Part shown: positions 56,711 through 64,000 of the stretch, piece by piece
How the letters are laid out: the number at the start of each line of letters is the position of its first letter
Position numbering within the stretch: the stretch's first letter is position 1
Assembly: GCA_947000775.1 (NCBI GenBank)
Contig: CAMQGK010000048.1
Coordinates: 3,355,001-3,419,000, forward strand
Origin: Pterois miles
Lineage: Eukaryota; Chordata; Actinopteri; Perciformes; Scorpaenidae
Direction: 5' to 3'
DNA: 64,000 nucleotides
The notes under the pieces: generated by a model
Database searches by the model: none
What the model saw: the letters and a program-made list of their open reading frames with translations, nothing else
What the model was told of the DNA's origin: nothing
Translations under genes and position numbers: made by a program

Positions 56711-59528
56711 CATCTGAATATTGATTCCTCAAACAGGGCAGCACAGGTAAACATCGGTTGTGAATAGACATTCATCTTAGCAGCAGGACTACAGGAGGTA
56801 TCTGTTTTCTGTCTCACATCACCCACTTTCAGTCCAGACTGTGAGCTGTTCGTTTCCAGTACAGGCAGCTTGTCCACACAGTCTCTCCTGTGCCATTGTG
56901 CCTCTCAGATATGTTTTGATTAGTTTAGTTTTGAGAAAATCATATTTTTTCACATTTTTTAGGGTGATAACATCTGAGGACAGACAGGATGGACATACGA
57001 AACAGGGGGTAGCATTAATAACATGTAGCCTACTTTTCTATAAGAAATAGTTTTGTTTTCAGTGTGAGCAGCAGCTGGGCTTGTTGGATTAAACAGTCCC
57101 AACAGTCTCTGATTTCCCATTGCCTGGTCAGTCTAAGTCCAATTTCCAGAGACCAGACAAAGCCAGGAGTGGTGGTCCAAGTTGGGTTGATTTAGGTCTT
57201 ATTCCTGCGGCGGTCTGATGACCGGCTGTGGCTCTCGGTGAAGAAGCCACCTGAGGGAACGAGGTGAGGGTGGCCGTCGTTTCTTGTTTCTGTCACATTG
57301 GAATGAATCAGATTATGAAAACGTACCCTGACCATGCATGCAGCTCTACGGCTTCATCCTGTGGACTGAGGGCTGACTGGACGCTACGGTGACTCACTAT
57401 GACCTGTGGAGGCAGTGGTATCATAAGATAGGCCAGACTGGGGCTCGCTGGTCGGCAGTGGATATCGCTGCAGCGCAATGCAATGACGTATTTGGCATAA
57501 CATCAAAACTACTTCACATTCTTTTGATATTATGAGTTAATTATTTAAACATTTTAAACTAAAATTCTGACTTAATTTTATGCATTACACCTTTAATAGT
57601 AATGCACATTATCCCATCTGTCACAAAGCACTTTGTAAAGATTGTTGAGGGACACTGAATAAATGATGTTTATTATCTTTTCATGGGAAGACATGACAGG
57701 AAGTGATGAAGAGGAAGAGCAAACAAGCAGTGCCAAACATCAGCACTTTACACTGGTTCCACTTTTATTTACTCACCTCTGGATTCTTTCAGGTAAAAGC
57801 TGATTTTTCTTTAGCCCATGAACCGAGAATTCAGTTCTCTCTTTATCTCTAACTAAAGAAATAGCTGGGAGAAAGACGCGTGGTCCACTGACGACACCTA
57901 GCTCTCCTTTTGCTTGTTGCTCCTCCTCTTTGTGTTGCAGGAAGGAAGGCGGTTAGTGGGCTGAGCCTCACCTGGGCCAGGTGAGCCCTCCCCTTTAACC
58001 AGCTGCCTCAGCCTGCAGCCTCCGACATGTAGATCCACACACACTGGACTGTGGGTTGGTTCAGGCCGAGGTGGCCACGGGCATTCGCCCGGCGCCGCCG
58101 GTCAGATGGATGCGTGGCTGTCAGAACTGGTACCCCCAGACCCTTACCCTCTGTTACTGGGTTCCACGGGCTTTGTCCTGTGTGGAGGCAGAACCTGATC
58201 TCCAGCAGAGAAGCACAGCGACGTGGCAGCAGAGCAGCTGGCTGATCACACAGGAACAACTTTGTGGGTGAATCTGTGTTTCGAGTTGTCACCCGGCCAA
58301 ATTTCGGGAAGATGTCCTGATGTTGAATCAGTTGGGTCATTTGTGGGTCCATAAGACATACGACTAACTTCTCAAGTTTTTCTTTTGCCCTTGGATGAAG
58401 AAGGGTGTCATACATGCCAACTGGAAACCCAATCCAACCATTAAACCCTAGTATACATGTGGGTCAGTGTGCCTTTACCTTTGCTTATTTAATGCTGTTA
58501 TTGATGAGGGTGACGCGCAGTAGTTCTGCTTTGTTCTTCCCACCACACACATACATGCTCCACACACTGATTTCCACATGCTGAACTGATTTACTTTGGT
58601 GTTTTTTAAAATAAATGTGATTCTTTTTGCTGCCACCTTGAGCCAGACTGTGACCCTTTTTTTCTACACAAACTGCGAACAAGAGAGGCTCAAAGGCAAA
58701 CAAGGTACCTAACAAGGTAACAAGGTGCATTCTGGACAGTGTAATCTGGTGATGGCCACATTTGCTTGAGGTCATGGTGGATTTCTAGACGAGTCTGGGA
58801 GGAAGAAAAAGAAAAAAATCTGCTTTCTTTAGTAACAGAAATAAAAGTCTCACACAGGTTTCTCAGCGCTCTACATCAGGGGTGTTTATGAGAGTGTTGC
58901 CATGGCAAACTGATGTGAAAGGATTTGTTTGTTTGCTTTTTTCCTTCAAAGCTATTTCTGCAGTTGCACATTAACTAAACTAAACAGACTTTTTAAATGT
59001 TGGTTTTTCTTACTATTGAGCAATGATTCCCAAAGTAGGAATTGGATGCCACGAGATTTGTAAATTTCCCTCCACCCATTTTCATAATTCATACGTTATT
59101 TCTGTGGTCTAACAACAAATCCAGATCCAGAGCTAAATCCCAGACTTGTCATGTCAGTGTCTAAAGTGTGGAGCTGCTCCATAGACAATGAATGGGAGAG
59201 ATGTAAGATGGCACTGAGAGCATCCAGGAGAGTATATGGGAACAATTGACACAACAAAAGCAAAAAAAAAAGCTCATTTTGTTAGGTATGAAACAGAAAA
59301 CAAATATTCTGTGGCTAAAAATCAGTCTGCCATTCATTGCCTCCACCCTTTATACCCGATGATTTCAGCAGTTTGAGACAGACTCCTCTGGTTTCTGGCT
59401 CTGAGAGAGAGAGAAGCTCATGTTCACAAATCCTGACTGAACTTCCCTAAAATAAGTCATGGACATCAGAACATGGACATAACATGTTGGAATTATATAC
59501 ATATATATTATATACATATATATACACA
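56711..59528. other. Intergenic with a weak exon candidate at 57,196-57,263
   Basis: At 57,196-57,263 a TTTAG acceptor and a GAG|GTGAGG donor flank an open frame VLFLRRSDDRLWLSVKKPPE plus GT. The pyrimidine tract is poor and no partner exon was found. A 135-codon minus frame at 58,008-58,415 has no recognisable features. The rest is unassigned. Confidence 0.35.
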
Positions 59529-60212
59529 GAGCTGGCAACAATTAAAAGTGTTAATCGTGACTAATCGCATTTTTATACGCAAACTCTGATAATGAATTCA
59601 AAGACATAAGACCCATCCCACTGCTGTGTAACTTCACACGTTCCAGCATAACGTCTCTCCTCTGTTTCCATCACAGTCAGAACGACTGAATGCAGCGCCC
59701 ACTGTTCGTCAGTATGATGCCCTGTAACTCTGAGGTAACCATGGTTACTCGGTGATGTCCAGTAGTCCCCAGTGGAGCAGCAGCGGCCTTGTAAAGTTGT
59801 GCAGTCCTCTCCTTTCATGCAACTCGTATATTCTTCTCGTGATGTTGAGTCTTGAGGGAATCTCATACCTGCCGTCATTTGTTGTGAATCCACAACACGT
59901 ATCGGCCTGCAGCCCATAGCTATGCACTTTGCTTTGGCTTTTATTAGCTTATTAGCTTCTCTTGCTTTTTTTATCTATACGTCTCCCACACACTTCATCT
60001 AAGGCCGTCTGCCGCAGCCTCGCTCCACTGGTTGTTTCGCTGAATGATTTGCTGGTATCCAGTGTGTGTACTGCGTTTAAGTGATACTTCAGACTGGAAG
60101 TACTCCGGTGATAAGAAAATTCAACTTTGTAGTGGAGTTCTGTCAACTCCGCCGTCTGGAAGCACTTTAAAATGAAAATGGCCAAAGTTACGTACCCTTC
60201 TCCATGTCGGTT

Positions 60213-60213
<1 letters not shown>
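59529..60213 (-). pseudogene. hAT-type transposase N-terminus with decayed BED finger
   Basis: On the minus strand (about 60,185-59,960), ELTELHYKVEFSYHRSTSSL then KYHLNAVHTLD matches the BED zinc finger of ZBED-like hAT transposases (pattern C..C...L.YH.STSSLKYHLN.KH), followed by LRQTALDEVCGRRIDKKSK. The two expected cysteines are missing from the finger, so DNA binding is probably lost. Nothing like the RNase H-like catalytic part is visible. The 59,529-59,935 stretch (GTTAATCGTGACTAATCGCA) resembles non-coding parts of such elements. Confidence 0.65.
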
Positions 60214-60243
<30 letters not shown>

Positions 60244-60579
60244 AAGAAGAAGAAGATAGTCCTTTATTAGTCCCACGAGGGGAAATTCAATTTTTTCACT
60301 CTGTTGTTAACTTATACAAGGTACATGCAGACCTGAACACACACATGCACAAACATGCATCAATGGAGAGATGTCAGAGTGAGGGGGCTGCTCCTGACAA
60401 GCGCCCAGAGCAGTTGGGGGTTTGGTGTTTGCTCAGGGGCACCTCGGCAGTGCCCAAGAGGTAAACTGGCACCTCTCCAGCTAACAGTTCACACTCAGTT
60501 CTTGGTCCATGGCGGGACTTGAACCGGTGACCCTCCGGTTCCCAAGACAACTCCCTACAGACTGAGCTACTGCCGCCCC
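60214..60579 (-). mobile_element. tRNA-derived SINE, copy 3 (full length)
   Basis: Same family as the copies at 41.5 and 42.4 kb: minus-strand head GGCGGCAGTAGCTCAGTCTG, box B-like GGTTCAAGTCCCGCCATGG, a body with GTTCAGGTCTGCATGTACCT, tail TGAATTTCCCCTCGTGGGAC and TAATAAAGGA, then a (CTT)n run. It is immediately preceded on its head side by a TTATC-type run (60,581-60,592), suggesting insertion next to another retroposon tail. Confidence 0.9.
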
Positions 60580-60701
60580 TCTTATCTTATCTGCCAAGTC
60601 TTTTCTTTTCTAGTTCCGACTTTTACAAAATAAAAGCCTGTGAGCAACAGACTTTTACTTTTACAATAATAAAAGAAATAATAAAACCTGCGTTGATGAC
60701 T

Positions 60702-61610
<909 letters not shown>

Positions 61611-62954
61611 TATGGGGTTTAACACATGCACAGTGGAACCGAAGCAGCAGTTCTTTTGTTATTAATTTTGAGAGAGAGCAGACCAGATTTTACTGTGCAT
61701 GTGTTGTACCACCAAAAACATAATGCAACGCTGACGTGTGACCCAGCCTCCTTCCTTCTGAAACTTCTCAGCTGGCAGTTGGCACTCGCAATATGAACAT
61801 GCACGATGAACACATCGCACAAGGCTGTCTGGAACACGATGAATAAGATAAATCATCATATTTTGGGCTGGTTAATGAAAGCTGTTATTAAACAGGCTGC
61901 AGCCTCTCGCTGCTGCGCCACTCACATCCACACAGACAGCCAAGTCATTGAACAGCTGGTCAGAGACGCCATGGTGGAGATGAGCTGACAACGACTACGC
62001 TTGTTACTGTCAGTAAGTACAATAAAACGCTGTGTGTGTAAAGCCAGGATACGTTATTATTACAGCGTCATTAAGCAGTTAAACATGGTGGCTACAGTTG
62101 CTTCAGAGGAGGATGTGGCACATACATTTCCCAGAGATCCGAGGCATGAGGCTTGGCATGCTTTAGCTAGCAGAGACTGGAGGGTAGTTAGCAGGCTGTT
62201 GTCTGTGCTGAAATGCCCTGGAGTGGTAGAGGAGGTGTGGGCTGGACAACAGGTGAGAGGCAGATGTTTCTCCTCTTAGAGGAGCTTTAGAAGGGCCTGT
62301 TTTCTTGGTCCTCTGGTGGCAGTGGACAGGACCGTTCTCAGACAGAGAGAAATCTGCCCTGCCAGTCGGAGAGCCGCTGTGTTGAGCTCGGCGAGGGCTC
62401 CTACACCGACCACTTGAGGATTCGATCTTCAGCAGCATGCCGGTACTGGGATCGACATCCTCCGGGACTGGATCATGCTCAGAGTCACACATTTGCTTTA
62501 GAGTCTGAAGACGTGGAAGGGTGAGTAGAACGTATGCCATCCAGGACGATTCTGCCCACAATGACGGCCGACAGCAACAGAGAGAACAGATTTAAACTTT
62601 GACAGCAACGTGATTGGCTGACGAACGCTGAGTCCAAATCTGGTTGGTTTGACTGAAAGGAGTGAACTCCCATAAACAGCTGATTAAGCAGTGGGAGACG
62701 TGAGAGAGAGAGAGAGAGAGAGAGAGGGAGTTGTGAATGAGTTAATGAATACTGAAATCACTTTATTAACAAGACTAACTGTCCACAGCCATGCTAGCGG
62801 CTCTGTGCAGCTGTATTTAGGAACAGCATGCTGATGTTTAGCAGGTACAGTTTTTATCATATTATTGTGTTAGTATGCTAAAATTGTTTTAGTAATAAAT
62901 GTAAAGTACAGCTGAGGCTCATATGAATGCTTTTGCTGGTGTTTCATCATAAAC
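61611..62954. other. Intergenic, unassigned frames and a (GA)n run
   Basis: A 132-codon minus frame at 62,163-62,561 (including QMCDSEHDPVPEDVDPSTGM) looks somewhat protein-like, but I recognise no family and see no supporting splice pair on that strand. A (GA)n run lies at about 62,701-62,727. Confidence 0.4.
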
Positions 62955-63115
62955 CAAAGTATGACGTAAGATGTCAACCTCATGGTGGGGCTGGGGGAAA
63001 AGTAAAGGAATCACCAAACTCATTAGGATTGCTCCTCCAGGGAACATGAGTGTCTGTACAGAATCACATGGAAATCTATCCAACATCTATTTAGAGACGT
63101 TTCAGTCGGGTTGTT
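62955..63115. repeat. Dispersed fish repeat
   Basis: GATGTCAACCTCATGGTGGG, ATCACCAAACTCATTAGGAT and GGAAATCTATCCAACATC resemble a repeat very common in percomorph genomes. Class unknown. Confidence 0.5.
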
Positions 63116-64000
63116 ATCCACAGAGACATAATGCTGTGGCTAAAAACCCCTGATAAGATGGCTGGCATGACAGCTCACAGCCTGCATCTCAAACTTGAGG
63201 AAGAAAGAAGTGAAGGAGGTGGGGAGTCTACTGACGGATGACAAACGGCAGCAAAACGAATGACATCTCTTTTGGACCCATTCAGTCTATGCAGAACCAG
63301 CAGTGGACCAGTGAAGTGTTTACACAGCATCACTTGTTTAAGCTCAGTTAGTAATTTGGCTTTTGGCTCATTTACTTTGCTTTTCACTCTGGGCTTTCCC
63401 TTCAGACTGGGCATATGTTTGCTTTAAGCTGAAAAGGAAATGACGGAAATGAGGAATTCAGATTAGATAGCAGATCTTCAGTCGTTCCACTACAGAGCCA
63501 TTTATCTGACATTGCTGCTGTCAGGAGAAAACCAAGTCAAGGAATTTTCATTGTTTGTCACACGGTCCAGTTAAATGGACTGCAGGGCTGCCTGAAACAT
63601 TTTGTGATGGTTATATTTCACATAGAAGAGGTGCACATTAAGCCTTAATACCATATAACCTTCTTGTTCCTTGTCTTGGGGATGCTTACGTTAGCAGCTG
63701 ATGCACAAGGAAGAGCAATAAAAAGTGAATCCAGTGTCCACGTTTTGTTCAGAGTTTAATGTGAGCTGTGTTGCAAAAATAGGATTTACAAATATGTTTG
63801 ACAGTTCATGAATAAATTATGATGTTCACAAAAGTGTTTTCTTATAATACCGCCCGGCTTGAATGTAAAAATGTGCCATCACAACTGAAAAATGTCAAAC
63901 TGTTTCCCACATACATAAAACCAAACACTCGTTTTGGTGCATTTGTTGAATCTGTGCACACAGTTCCCCTGATGTGTTAACTGGGAAACCACATGGGCCA
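63116..64000. other. Intergenic, nothing recognised
   Basis: No supported feature to the end of the window. Confidence 0.5.

Noticed and set aside
58008..58415. 135-codon minus-strand frame as a gene
   Set aside because: No recognisable motif, an overlapping plus frame is also open, and GC-rich local composition explains the absence of stops.
11765..60579. tRNA genes at 11.8, 28.4, 41.7, 42.7, 54.6 and 60.5 kb
   Set aside because: Box A- and B-like elements are present, but each sits at the head of a longer repeated body with a retroposon tail, or is a truncated copy of such a head. They are SINE promoters, not free-standing tRNA genes.

Overview
The window is vertebrate nuclear DNA, almost certainly from a spiny-rayed (percomorph-type) teleost. 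Coding sequence is split into short exons with GT/AG introns. Most of the rest is fish-type interspersed repeats (tRNA-derived SINEs, Tc1/mariner, hAT, LINE and Ty3/Gypsy relics) and very long simple-sequence arrays. Nothing bacterial, no operon and no CRISPR array is present.

Region 1 (1-5,065, plus strand) holds the last six coding exons of one confidently identified gene, slco4a1, a solute-carrier organic anion transporter. They encode the end of the membrane domain, the cysteine-rich Kazal-like extracellular loop, the last three membrane helices and the C-terminal tail. The 5' part lies upstream of the window. Its 3' UTR and downstream flank run to roughly 7.9 kb.

Region 2 (about 8-30 kb) has no confident gene. 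It contains a 1.3 kb purine-only minisatellite (9.96-11.29 kb), a GATC-rich array, several dead Tc1/mariner elements, a decayed non-LTR retrotransposon (17.3-19.0 kb), a near-perfect 310-bp palindrome (21.56-21.87 kb), scrambled Gypsy pol pieces (22.7-23.8 kb), a 1.6 kb DNA transposon with ~400-bp inverted ends, two SINEs and a Rex1-like LINE relic.

Region 3 (30.4-36.9 kb) is the most striking part: three abutting satellite-like arrays covering 6.5 kb. They are a TAC-trinucleotide array carrying about 53 copies of a 20-bp core, then an A/G-only GGA array, then a G/T-only 9-bp array of regularly spaced GGG runs. The long open frames here are by-products of repeat periodicity, not genes.

Region 4 (37-64 kb) is mostly unassigned, repeat-rich intergenic DNA: three copies of one tRNA-derived SINE, a 15-bp coding-phase minisatellite (47.8-48.2 kb), a second GTA-rich array (49.7-50.3 kb) sharing the 20-bp core of the 30-34 kb array in inverted orientation, a small DNA transposon, a hAT transposase relic with a decayed BED finger and a Tc1 relic next to a (TA)n tract. 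A few isolated splice-flanked open frames (38.3, 39.5, 57.2 kb, and a possible first exon at 13.7 kb) may be exons of unrecognised genes.

Apart from slco4a1 there are no cooperating genes. The window is best read as the 3' end of a transporter gene followed by a long repeat-dominated intergenic stretch. I did not find a new multi-gene system. The most unusual content is the structure and apparent shared origin of the tandem arrays.
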